A stretch of DNA of 64,000 nt from Warburgia ugandensis (lineage: Eukaryota > Streptophyta > Magnoliopsida > Canellales > Canellaceae). Of this stretch, positions 48,969-60,255 are shown piece by piece (within the stretch, counting starts at the first letter, position 1; every line of letters begins with the position of its first letter). Where the stretch lies: positions 81,706,880 through 81,770,879 of the forward strand of contig CP141132.1 in assembly GCA_035236585.1 (NCBI GenBank), written 5' to 3'. A model generated the notes under the pieces. It saw nothing but the letters and a program-made list of their open reading frames with translations. It was not told the DNA's origin and did no database searches. Made by a program: the position numbers and the translations under genes.

Positions 48969-51900
48969 ATGCCACCTGCTATCGCTGCCATCCCTTATTC
49001 GGCTTCTTCATGTTCATTCTCCCTAGGGTCATCATCAGCCTGTTCTAAGCATCATCCAAAAACCTTAATTGGCGTAATCGTTGCGCTCTCTGTTGGGGTT
49101 CTGGTCGCGATTCTCCGCATGTTCTTACGGTGCTGGAAGAGGAAGAAGACTCGCCGGCGGCATCAGAATCCACTGTCGGCGCCGCCAAGAGGTATTTTTC
49201 ATATGTTTCATTGGTAGATTATCTCTATCTGAAGTACCCCAAAACCTCTAAAATCTACCTGTTTAGCAGTTTTTACTGTGGAGATACGGTTGTAGCTGGA
49301 AGGTTTTGCTGGATCTTTAGTTAAGCATGAGATAATTGTTATAGAAAGTCCCGTTTCTTTTAGTTTTCTGATTAGATGTCTCACTTGACATTGATCATAC
49401 AATGATATGAAATTTATTAAAGATCCTAATTCAGGAATTGTTTGAAAAGCTTTAAGGATATCATTTACATTTAATCAACCAGCAAAAGTGTCTAAAAGCT
49501 GTTCTTGGTTTTTTTTTTTTTTTTTTTTGTACAAGCTAAAAATAACAAAGCAAATTGTTCGGGCACACTCTTAAATGTAAATCCCAAGGCCAAAGTGGAA
49601 AGCAGCAACTCAAACCTAAAAAAATTACCAAGTAAATCACTCGCAAACACTCCTAAATTAAATCCCTGGCCAAAAGCGAAACCAGAACTCAAACCTATAA
49701 CAAGCATACTTTTGGGGAGATGCGAACTTGTTTGCAGCCAAATACGCTAGACATTTGTTGGTCTATTCTTGTTTTGATTTACGATTTACTATTCTTTTCT
49801 TTTTTATGCTTGTTCTTTTTTGTTTGGTGGATATTGTGGCTCCAATACTCATTGATCTTGTTATTTATAAGCTATTTTGAGTATAAAAGTGGATGGCAAT
49901 AAAATTGATAATACTCAAAACAACACATAAAAATCTCGGGACATGAGGACCCAGAGGATGTGACCAAATCAGTTAAGATGATTGTTTCAAATTATAAAAA
50001 ACTAGAATACTTTTTACTAGACATTGATGTGGGATAAAAGTCTAAGAAATTAAAAGATGGCAAATTTTATACATTATAAAAATTAAAGAAAAAATATTAA
50101 CTTATTAATAATTTTCATATTTAAAATCATTATTTATGTAAACCTAAACATTATATCTCAGACAAAATTCTTAAATTATAGAGAGATTTAGATGAGGATT
50201 GAAATGTTCAAGAAAATTTAAAAGATTAAATATTATAGAAATTGGTATCTTTATCCTTCTTGTTTTGAATTTTTAAAGATTTTTATTCTAATTTATAATT
50301 GAATACATCCTCTACAAGGAATTTCCAAAATCTGCACATATATTATTCTTATATTATAATTTTATACTATTAGTTGAATACATGAATATCTTGAAGAAAA
50401 ATATTTAAAGAGAGATATTTTAGGATAGATACATTTTATTTTAGAAGTCACATTCTTTAAAAATATGTACAACAATCGATAAAAAAGTTTAGAGAAAAAA
50501 AAAGCTTATTGACTCTTAAAAAGATCCACTTCTTCAATTAATAGTATAAGGATAGGTAGATAGATAGATAAATAGATATAAAAAGATAGAGATTCATTTT
50601 AGGAATTTGTTGGGAGGAGATATATTCAATTATTAATTAGAAAAAATCTTTAAATATTCATAAACAAAGAGGATGAGATAAATAGTAAAAGCGTGACATG
50701 GTAGAATAATCAAGAGTTGGGTGAAAAACTATATTGCTTTACTATATAATAGATTTTTCCTTGTGTTTTTATGAGAAATTTTTTTTACTATTCCAGAACG
50801 GCTTAATCCATTATTCTTATTCACTGCAAGTAGCTCAAAAGAGTCCCAGTAGAAGTAGACCCCTATGGGAGGTAGAGAGACGCAGGCCTACATAGTTTTT
50901 CATAGATCTAAGGCATTCCTAGTGTTTGGAACAGCTTATCCATGGATATTGGTCTCATCCCCTTCTACCGGTACAACTCTATTCATTGGTTGTGTATTCA
51001 TGGATAATATTGTCCAGAATTTGTTATCCCCATTCCAAAAGTCCAAACAGCCCGTATAACAGAAGACACTTAAATTTCAGTTATAACGGTCAAGGCTCCA
51101 GATGATTGAATTTGAAACTTTGTCAATTTTCATTCCCATTCTTGACTCTGCAGATGGAGAGACTCTGAACTGGAAACACGATAATCCTGCTCCACCATCA
51201 ACACCGAAGAATTCGTCGGAGTTGTGCTCCTGCCCGTCAACAGAAATTCACACTAGTAGCACCATTACTGGAGGAGTTGGGGATTTGGATATCATTTACC
51301 CTGGATTTCCGACACCACCTCCGCAATTTGATACAGCCGCCACTGCGAGCTTCTCAAAGACCACTTTTCTAACTTCAATTGGTACAATGGAAGGTGAGGT
51401 TCCAAATGCACACCCTTTGCTTGACGGAACAACTAGAAAACCACTTTCACCACACCCGGTATTGGAACTTCCTTCAGCATTAGAAACCAACAGAAACGGA
51501 ATCACCATAAACCAACTGAAGGCCCCAAATTCAAATTTGACCACATCACTGATACCGCCGCCATTGTTTGTCTTGAACAATGGAGATGGAGATTCTGGCA
51601 CCTATCATACAGCTAGTGACCATGAATTGGCAACGCCATCACCGGATACCACCTCCACTTTTGTCACTTTACCTGAGACAAATAATGATGTCTTACCAGA
51701 TAAAGGCCATGTGAACAACATTGTAATGAAGACCAAATCACCGCCTTCACATTCATTATCAGCACTCCCGTACCTATCACAGGATTGTCGTGTCCCATTA
51801 GTTAGAGAAAATGAAGGTGAAGGTTCCTCTCATGTCTGTCCAAACCGTGCCCGTTCCTTCAATCAAATGTGCCTGCCATCATCACCATTGGGTATGTCCT

Positions 51901-54900
51901 TGAATTTCTCAAGGGTCACTTTGTTTAGTTATGAGGAATTAGCTCGGGCTACAGATCAGTTCGCTAGTGCGAACCTTCTTGGACGGGGTGGTTTCGGGTT
52001 GGTGCACAAAGGAATTCTAGCTAACGGTGATCAAGTGGCAATCAAGCAGCTGAATATAGACAGTGGACAAGGTGATCGTGAATTTCAAGCAGAGGTTGAG
52101 ATTATTAGCCGTGTTCATCATAAACATCTTGTCTCATTGGTTGGATACTGCAAGACTGACGAACGAAGGATTCTTGTTTATGAATTTGTTCCTAACAACT
52201 CTCTCAAGTTCCACTTGCATGGTAATGTTTTTGTTTGCTTTTTCATTGGTTAGAAAGCTAATGCTATAATATGAGTTACCTACATGTCTTGAACGAGCTT
52301 TGAGTTCCCAAAAACAGCGACATGTGTTTTTCTTCAATTGTGACAAAAAATCTTATTAAGTGAATAGATATTTACAAGAAAAATGTGTTAGTTAGGGACA
52401 ATGATCAGTGGTTGGATGACCTTTGAGTTAGTTCGTTACATCAGTTTCAATTGCCATGATTTCCTGGACATAGCTTGGTTTTATTTTTATTATTTGTCCT
52501 TATGCTTCCATTTCTGCTGCTTCTTAGTAAGCAAACTGGAGAAACAGAAAAAATGGCTTGGAACCACTGAATATGGTTTCTGCTTGGGATCTGAACTCTG
52601 ATTCGTGCAGGAGATGGTAGACCAACCATGGAGTGGTCTACAAGAGTGAAAATTGCTTTGGGTTCTGCAAAAGGACTAGCGTATCTACATGAGGACTGTA
52701 AGCTCTCCTTTTCTGGATATTCTATTACTAACCGTTTTTCCTGTAATATAGGTGAATTACTATTTGAAGGGTACCTATGATTTAGGTCTCACTTGTTACT
52801 GATAAGTTTTAATTGACAGGCCATCCTAAGATTATACATCGTGATATCAAGTCGGACAATATCCTACTTGATCTAAATTGCGAAGCAAAGGTAGGATTAA
52901 CATCTTTTCTTGTCTAGTAGAGTGCTGTAATGAGCTGCCTCTAGAATCCAGCTTACAAGTTAGTCATGAAACTGCTTTATCTTAAGTTTATTATGTTCAA
53001 GTTGGTGAATGGCTTTCCTTCTGTTGGGAAATTGAGTTGACATGGGGCATGGATGATGCAATGGAAAAATGTGGGTAGTTTTACTGCTTTTTATTTATAT
53101 GATTCAGCTAATGAATTGAAGTTCTTAAGCAGATTGCTGACTTTGGCCTTGCTAGGATTTTTCCTGATGACAACACCCACATTGAAGTCACTCATGTTAT
53201 GGGGACATTCGGGTAAGATAACAGCTCATCTTTATATAATAACATGTGCTTGTTGGTGCACAATATGGTTTGTTGAGATTGTGTAGTTTGCACAGAGAAT
53301 GCCTCTTATTATCCATGACCTTCTTCATTTCCAAAAACTTACAGCTGCTGAATCTATTCAGGGCAGTCACCAAAAGGTTTTGGAATGTGGTGACTGCCCT
53401 GTCTCACAACCAAAAGGTTATGGAAAGTCCCAGTCACCATATATGAAAAAGGTTGAAAACAAAGGTATACGTGTAAAATGTGGTAAACGACTGCCAACTA
53501 CCTTGACTTCTTGTTCTCATAACAGTAACTTTTCCTTTGGTGTGTGGCTGGAATAATCTCACGACACTAGCTGGGGCATCTTAATCTCAATCAATTGACC
53601 AGTTTTCAGTGCACATTGGGAACATATTGTCAACGGATGTTCTAGAGGAACAGAGAGAAATTATGGGAGATATCTCTCTCAAAGGAGATGTATTTAGTTT
53701 CTGAAGAGATGCTCTTCTTTGTGAAAGAAGCCTTCATCTCCTGGAGGAAGAAGTCTTCTGAGAACTACAGAGGTCAGAAGAAAAGAGGAGACTTTTCCCT
53801 TATTCTGTTTCTCCTTTCCTTTCTTCTTTGGATTTGTGCAAGTGTAGCTATCCAAAAGTTCCCATAACTCAAGTGGCTTCTATATGAGTGTCAAATTTCA
53901 TATCAAGATGTCAAAGTGTTCTGTTTTATGGTTTCTCCTGGTTGTTTTGATATATCTTGATGATGATATTTTTATTTCTAATTCAATCTTCAGTTACCTA
54001 GAGTGTCAGAGTCCAGTGTGCCGAGGTGTTATATAAAATCACTACTATGACTTTGTGGATTAGTCAGACTTCGACACAAACCAATTTCAAAATTCCTGTC
54101 ATGCGATCCATTGCTTTTCCTTATTCAGTTAACCTCTTTTGCATTTTGATGCTAACGTGCGCACCGGCAACAGGTATCTGGATCCAGGATGTTTTTATTC
54201 TCGCAAATTTACTGAAAAGTCTGATGTCTTCTCCTTTGGAGTCATGGTTCTGGAGCTGATTACAGGACGCCGAGCTATTACCAGAACTCACTCATCCAGC
54301 GTGTATAGCTTAGTGGAGTGGGTAAGCATCTAACATCCACTGCTTCTATTTCTCTCCCCTTGTTGAATATAGAGCTGGAAAAAATTCACCTATTGATACT
54401 ACTTCCTGGATAGAATTGAATATCTAGCTATACACTATAGACCATAAATAGCCTATTTTCTTCTTGTTGTTTATGTTGTCTCCCATTTCCCACAGCTTTG
54501 GGTAACTGTTTGCATCATGGAAAATTGACAGATCTGTTTTCTTGAATTGCAGGCAAGGCCCATAATGGAAAATCGCAACTACAGCATGCTTGTTGATCAT
54601 CGGTTGGAGGGAAACTATGATACAAATGAAATGGAACGAGTTGTTGCCTGTGCAGCTGCTTGTGTGAGACCTTCGTCCCGGTGTAGGCCAAGGATGAGTC
54701 AGGTACAGTATGTAAATGCTTGTACCAATATATTTGTTGATTAACCTCTAGCTAGATGAATAGCATTGTTTTTGTTGGTCTTGAGAAATGCATAACATTA
54801 AATGCCTAAAAATCATTTGAACATCAGGAACACTAATTTTGTGTTCATGTTATGCTTAACACTTGTTCAAACATCAAGAACACCAACTATTTGTATTTCC

Positions 54901-55493
54901 ATCATAGCTAGATTTGTACCCTTTGTTATTCTAGCATACTTATCTTTGAGTAGAGCATTCTTAGATTTGCTGGAGGATGAAAATTCAGACTTGTTTTTTA
55001 CATCAATTTACCAATTGACTTCGAACTCTGACTTGGTATGGTAATAACTCAACAATACAGTAATACAAATTAAGACCAACTTAAGTGGTCTTCTACAATG
55101 TCTGGATATTGATGGACACTGGAGCGATCAGTGCAAGCTAAACTCCCTATTTGATTAGCAAGGTTTCAAACAATCATGAATGATTGAAGCATTTTGGTCA
55201 TTTTATGCATGACATTAACTTGTCTCGTGTAAGAAACATAGGCCAATATTATGGAATTGCCTTCTCCAGAATTTATGTTGCATGAGCTTATATTTTTCTG
55301 ATTTTATTTCTGTTATTGGCCATAACTTGAAATGGAGCAGATAATGCGAGCTTTGGAAGGACATCTTCCACTCAATGATCTGAATGAGGGTGTTGCAGTT
55401 TCACGTGCCTCGACCATGGGAACAATGGCAAGTATTTCACGTGCCTCGACCTTGGAATCATTTGGTGCTTATAACGAAACCCGGCTGTCATGA
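48969..55493 (+). CDS. PERK: PERK-D: PERK receptor kinase, intact, 8 exons, about 659 aa
   Basis: Exons: 48969-49191, 51154-52221, 52611-52697, 52820-52890, 53133-53212, 54174-54321, 54553-54702, 55341-55493, all GT-AG and in phase. The N-terminus (1-32) is Ser/Cys-rich and the membrane helix is about 33-54, followed by [12 protein letters not shown] Pro/Ser/Thr-rich region precedes the kinase, which begins near [19 protein letters not shown]. The glycine loop is GRGGFG, the Lys is in VAIKQLN, HRD is at 466-468, DFG at 486-488, and DPG (513-515) replaces APE. The P+1 region is THVMGTFG. Exons 6-8 differ clearly from A and C. The C-tail has a 12-codon internal repeat ([12 protein letters not shown], then [12 protein letters not shown]). 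PERK-family kinases act at the plasma membrane and cell wall; a specific role here is unknown. Confidence 0.9.
50245..50672. repeat. Foldback element in intron 1 of PERK-D
   Basis: Third copy of the intron 1 inverted-repeat element. The left arm near 50290 (TAATTTATAATTGAATACAT) pairs with the right arm near 50622 (ATATATTCAATTATTAATTA). Confidence 0.65.
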
Positions 55494-55817
55494 TCAGTGG
55501 TGAACAGAAAAAATATCCAAATGGAGGTGCGTAGATAATATATCGGTCAAGGTGCTCCTGATGCTGATGAAACTATTAGCTCTTGGCTGTTACAAGAAAT
55601 GGATAGTACAGTGAGAGAGACATAATATATTATTGAGTTACTTAAGATAAATTGACGTTGACAAGTTGATTGATACTGGTGACATGTACATTAGAACATT
55701 CTGAACTATTTTTTAAATATTTATTTCATTTTTTTTATTCATGCCTATTGGATTCGAAGGCCTTGGATCATCCGAAATAAGAAAAATTAGATGAATGGTT
55801 CTGATCAACCAAACGCA

Positions 55818-55975
55818 AAAGGACATCTTGAACTCAATGGTCTGAATGAAGGGGTTGCAGTTTCATGTGCCTCAACAACAGGAAGTTTTCCCATGCCTAG
55901 ACATTGGAATCCTTTGGTGTCTTAGTCCAACCTGCTGTCTTCAGCACTAAAAACTATCAAAATGTGCTAGACTTT
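55818..55975 (+). pseudogene. PERK last-exon relic 1
   Basis: AAAGGACATCTTGAACTCAA, then TCTGAATGAAGGGGTTGCAG, TTTCATGTGCCTCAAC and ATTGGAATCCTTTGGTG, follow PERK-D exon 8 (GGACATCTTCCACTCAATGA...) with indels and substitutions. There is no splice context and the frame is lost. It is a partial duplication of the gene's 3' end. Confidence 0.75.
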
Positions 55976-56196
55976 GTTCTTAAAGTTAAAGGACATTAGC
56001 CCCAAGTTGACTATGTCAAGGGGGAGGGAGTATAGGCATGCCTGTATAAAGCTTCCTACCTTTACCTCTGGGTTGGAATGATTTATGTGCGTGGTGCCCC
56101 TAGTGTGAGAGGTCTATGTGCGTAGGCCCATCACTGCAGAGATGGTCCAGCGCTAAAGGCCTAACTCTCTTTAGTGAGGCCTACTAGTAAAAAGAG

Positions 56197-56370
56197 GGGG
56201 CAGCCTAGTGCACGAAACTCTCGCATATGCAGGGTCCGAGAAAAGGGCGGACCATAGAGGGTCTATAATATGCAGTCTTATCTTGCATTTTTGCAAGAGG
56301 CTATTTCTACGCTTTGAACTGGTCATGCACGGACAACTCAACCGTTGCACCAAGGGTCCCCTTCTAGTAA
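56197..56370 (-). mobile_element. Au-type SINE, antisense
   Basis: The minus strand reads GGGGACCCTTGGTGCAACGG, GTTGTCCGTGCATGACC, TTGCAAAAATGCAAGATAAG and GTTTCGTGCACTAGGCTGCC. It lies between the two PERK exon-8 relics. Confidence 0.85.
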
Positions 56371-56934
56371 GGCCTACTAGTGTGAAAGAAAATTGTTAGT
56401 GTATTTTTGAGAAGTTTGAGTGCTATGTTAATTGTCTTGTCCATCAAGCAAGGCTACTTGATGCCCAAGCAAGGCTCACCCACATGAGGGAGTATCCCTA
56501 GGTCATTCCTCACACCTTATCTTCCTCTCTCTCCCCAAGGCTCTCTAATGATAATTTTCTAGAGTTTGTCCAACTGAGACATTCTCTACTCTCTTTTTCT
56601 CCTAGGGTTTGCAATTTAGTGCATCACTCTATTCATGTTCTCTTTCTCTTGCCTTACTAAGAGTTCTCCAATTAGTGCATCACTCTAATTTGATTTGTTT
56701 TAATGAGGATGTCAGTTAGTGCATCACTCTCAAGGGTCTTCTACTTGTGAAGATCTCTAGTTTTAAAGCTTGCCCATTTTAGCATTACTCTGTTTTAGGG
56801 TTCCAAACTTGTAAAGTTCTTCTTTGAGTAGTGATTTAAAGAAAGATTTTGAAGATTTGATTTTTTATGTCATTCATCTTGGAGACTAAGTACTGATTGA
56901 TTCTGATTATGCAAATCAGTTGAGGTGTAGATTG
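56371..56934. other. Low-complexity-like spacer with TTAGTGCATCACTCT repeats
   Basis: The phrase (T)AGTGCATCACTCT occurs near 56616, 56675 and 56718, each about 40-60 bases apart within related context, so this may be an eroded minisatellite. No gene is seen. Confidence 0.45.
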
Positions 56935-56973
56935 GCCGACCCCTAATTGGGATAAAAGTCTTGATGATGATGA
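56935..56973 (+). mobile_element. RTE LINE 3'-end fragment
   Basis: GACCCCTAATTGGGATAAAA, then GTCTTGATGATGATGA, is the extreme 3' end of the same LINE family found at 19.0, 41.4 and 63.6 kb. Only about 39 bases are present, consistent with severe 5' truncation. Confidence 0.75.
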
Positions 56974-57300
56974 GTTGAGGTATAGATTGAGTCTGGCTTG
57001 GTTGAATTCTAGAGATAAAGTTGTCATATCCCTTGCACTTATTGGAAGGCTTCAATTATCTTCAAAAAGCACATTTTAAAGCGTGTCTCTAACATGAAGT
57101 TCATCGAATTTCTGTTTTTGTTCAAAGTGCAAGTTTTCTACATTTCTAACAAAATGGAGAAGGCTTGATAACGGATCAGTCAGTGCTAGGATCTAAAGAA
57201 ACTGGTAGTTGTTGGCTGGATATCTTCCTTCAAGAGATTTTATAACTTGAAATCGAGCAAATAGCATGTTGGCCGAATAGCTTGGTTCAAGAGATTTTAT

Positions 57301-57600
57301 TTCTGTTATCTGGCTATAACTTGAAACTGAGCAGATATGGCAAACCTTGGATGGGTTTCTTCCACTCAATGTTCTGAATGAAGGCGTTGCATTTTCATGT
57401 GCCGTGAAATTGAATCCTTTGGTGTCTATAACCGAGCCTGCTGTCTTGAGCACTAAAGAACAGAAAAACTATCCAAATGGAGATCTCTGGATAATGTATC
57501 AGTCAAGGTTATGCTAGAAGCTGAAGAAAATGGCAGTCATTGGCTGGATAGCTTAGTTCCAGAGATATTAAATGTTATCGAGTTATTTAAGTTGAGCTGA
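57301..57600 (+). pseudogene. PERK last-exon relic 2 with intron end and 3' UTR
   Basis: TTCTGTTATCTGGCTATAAC TTGAAACTGAGCAG matches the end of PERK-D intron 7, and ATATGGCAAACCTTGGATGG on matches exon 8. The tail TTTGGTGTCTATAACCGAGC and the sequence GTATCAGTCAAGGTTATGCT match D's C-terminus and 3' UTR. A deletion removes part of the RAST repeat and the frame is broken. Because intron sequence is included, it arose by DNA duplication. Confidence 0.8.
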
Positions 57601-58144
57601 CTTTGTGAAATTCAATGATATTGGATTTGTGTCTGTGATCCGACCATTTGTTTAGGTTGCTTGTTATGAACAGGCAATAATCTAAAAATAATGCTGATTT
57701 CCACCTTGATTACGTGTCAAACGAACCAATGGAGATCATTGTAAGCTGGAAACAAATTTCCATTTTCATGAATTTCTGAGCATTTCCTGCTAACCAAACA
57801 GGCCAAAGAACTAATTGAATGGAGAAATTTTGCCCCATAATGTATCCAACATCACATATATGTATCACTCTAAATGGTCAAGATTTTCTTAAATTATTTT
57901 CAACTTTACAACATCATCCATCTTTCAATCCAGAATTAGCAGTAATTTAGATGGGGCCCAGCTGTATAAATGATTTTGATCACAAACCCCATGCATTGAT
58001 CTCACTTAGGTGTGTCCCCATGATGGTTTTGAAGAGTAATCTATGGGTCCCCTGAAGATCTACATTATCCTCATATATTTGTTCTTGTTTAGATTTCAAT
58101 ATTATTTTCGCTCAACTTCTTCTCTCTCTCTCTCTTCCTGAGTC
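57601..58144. other. Intergenic, nothing identified
   Basis: AT-rich with no recognisable gene. A short (CT)n run lies near 58117. Confidence 0.35.
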
Positions 58145-58501
58145 ATGGTAAAGACAAGATCTAAATAGCGACCTCTGATAATGTTCTGACTTTTTTAACT
58201 TACCATGTTGAGTACAGAGGGAGGAAGGAGAAACAATAAACCAGTGATAATGCTTGAACAACTACTAGTAATGGCGGTATTATTGGTGATGATCTGTTGA
58301 TGGAAATCTTTTATCGATTGAAAGGAAAGTCTCTGTAGATTCAAGTGCATGTCAAAAGCATGGTGTAATGGCTCCTTGCAAAGAAGGCTGCAACAGGGTA
58401 TCTTTGGCTTCATTTACCGAAGAGATCGATCCCAATGGTTACTCGATGTTAAGCCAGAAACATGTTCCTGTATCAGTTGGATAAGTTGGAGAAAGCTTTA
58501 G
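58145..58501 (+). pseudogene. F-box protein pseudogene fragment
   Basis: F-box proteins are substrate receptors of SCF ubiquitin ligases. GDDLLMEIFYRLKGKSL (from 58285), then after a one-base shift RFKCMSKAWCNGSLQRRLQQ, matches the F-box consensus DDLLxEIL.RLP.KSL.RFKCVSK.W. The second frame stays open to a stop at 58499 through GIFGFIYRRDRSQWLLDVKP. A possible original start is ATG 58145 (MVKTRSK followed by a stop). The frameshift, an early stop and the short length mark it as dead. Confidence 0.65.
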
Positions 58502-59907
58502 TTTAGAGCAGTATTTAAAAACTTGGATAGCCACGGATCTTAGTTTTCCACTGAGTCGAGTGATCCTACCAGCGATCCGATACAAAAATAATTATATAGT
58601 TATATAAAAATTATAAAAATCTTTAAATAGTATAAAAAATGATCAAACTAATACCTGTGATAAACTTACAAAACAAAGATTTTGATTTCTCACTTCAAAT
58701 CAAAATACATGTTTGTATAACATATGGATAAAAGTAATTAAACAAAATTAAACCAACACCAACAAATATAAAAGAAAACATAAAGTAGAAAATTTTGACA
58801 TTTATAAGTTATCATTTATTTCCATTTTCGAGAATTATGAGAGGAAGAAAGATATTTTTGTTAGTAATATGTTGACGAGGAAGAATCGAAGAAGAAACAA
58901 TGGGTTTATTTTTATATTTAAGTTTTAGACTTTAGAACAGTAACCCTTGATTAAGTTGCCGACTTTGGCCACTAAGCTCAATGACTTTCCGATGAAAATT
59001 TTTAGTAAAACTTGGCATCTAATATAACTAAATAACAAAGAATTTAATGGTAGGATTAGATTTCAACAAAAACAAAATCAATAGTGATATACTCAATTGT
59101 AAACATATTGTTTATCAACCTGCACAACAGTACTTGTTAAGCTTCTTCAATGAAATTCAATAATTTAAACTTTGATTTTTTACTAGAAACTGATATAAAA
59201 CTCTTTGTAACATAGATTAGAACATAATCAATGCTTTGGATCGATAAAAAATAAAAAATAAAAGGAAATTTCAAGTTCAAAATAGAAGCAAAATGCTGTT
59301 ACTGTTTACATGAACAACAACGAGTAACAAATTTTAAGCTCTTTGCTCGATGCCTTTTCAAATGAAAATTGAAAACCTAAGACTTGGGTCTTCTTCTTCT
59401 CAATGTCTTCTATCTAGAACAATCAATTTCAGATATTTATGTTGATTAACAAAGAGTAAATATTTAAAACTTACCAAGTCACCCAGAAACTCAATGATCT
59501 TTCAAAACCTCGTCTGACTTTTTCGATCCAACTCACCTGATTCACCGAGTCAATTTTATGATGACCTCATCCGAGTTATTTGAGCGATCTAACCAAGTTT
59601 CCTACCAATCCGATTCGGATTGGTCGATCCCCGAGTTGGATCATTTGGATTTTAAAAATTGATTTAGAGAAACAAACTACTAAATTGCTGGATTAAGTAC
59701 TAACTAAGTTGCTAGTGCCATTTGGTAAATCAACAAGGACCTCACATTACCTTAAGTTCAGCGCTTGCAAACCATAGAGGATATTTATTGATTCAAGTAA
59801 CCTTCTTATTAGAGTCAAGGAGACATGAAGCTACTTTAAAGGTTTTAAATTGCCAATGAGATTAGAAAAACCTATAACTCCAATATCATACAAATCCAAC
59901 AGCCTTA
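58502..59907. other. AT-rich region, possible eroded transposon
   Basis: GAGTCGAGTGATCCTACCAG near 58553 and the CACCGAGTCAATTTTATGAT / CCGAGTTATTTGAGCGATC region near 59537-59590 have similar GAGTC/GATC-rich content. They may be the ends of one element, but the arms are too diverged to pair reliably. No gene is seen. Confidence 0.3.
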
Positions 59908-60255
59908 TGTTAAACATATAACTATTATTGGCCCAATTCCCATCAGCTTAAGCTTTTTAGGTTGGTTGTGAATATTAATCTGACATGATATCTGAGACTT
60001 ACTAACTAAGAGGCCGTGAGTTCGAATCTTGAGACCCCCTCTCCTAAAAGATGCCTTCACGTGATGGAGTTTCTAAACATATAATTATTATTGGCTCAAG
60101 TCCAATTATCTTAAGCTTCCAGAGTCCTAAAAAGAGGCCTTCGCGAAGGAGGTGTGTTAGACACATAATTCTTGTTGGCCCAATTTCTATTAGCTTAAGC
60201 TATTAGGTGAAATGGTATCCAACTCCTTGGGCATCTAATATAAAAAATAAATCAT
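59908..60255 (+). mobile_element. Degenerate TRIM-like LTR cluster
   Basis: Three related segments begin at about 59909 (GTTAAACATATAACTATTAT), 60073 (CTAAACATATAATTATTATT) and 60148 (TGTTAGACACATAATTCTTG). Each continues with TTGGCCCAA-like and ATTAGCTTAAGCTT-like blocks. Between the first two lies TGATATCTGAGAC, a decayed tRNA-Met primer site, and GAGTTCGAATCTTGAGACCC. This matches a TRIM with tandem partial LTRs. Confidence 0.6.

Larger units (their letters stand above)
45609..53930 (+). repeat. Duplication unit D
   Basis: This is the most complete copy of the upstream-to-intron-5 segment. It aligns with unit B from its start to 52800 (minus gaps) and with unit C from 45880 to 53930. It contains the empty site for the solo LTR of unit B. 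Confidence 0.85.
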
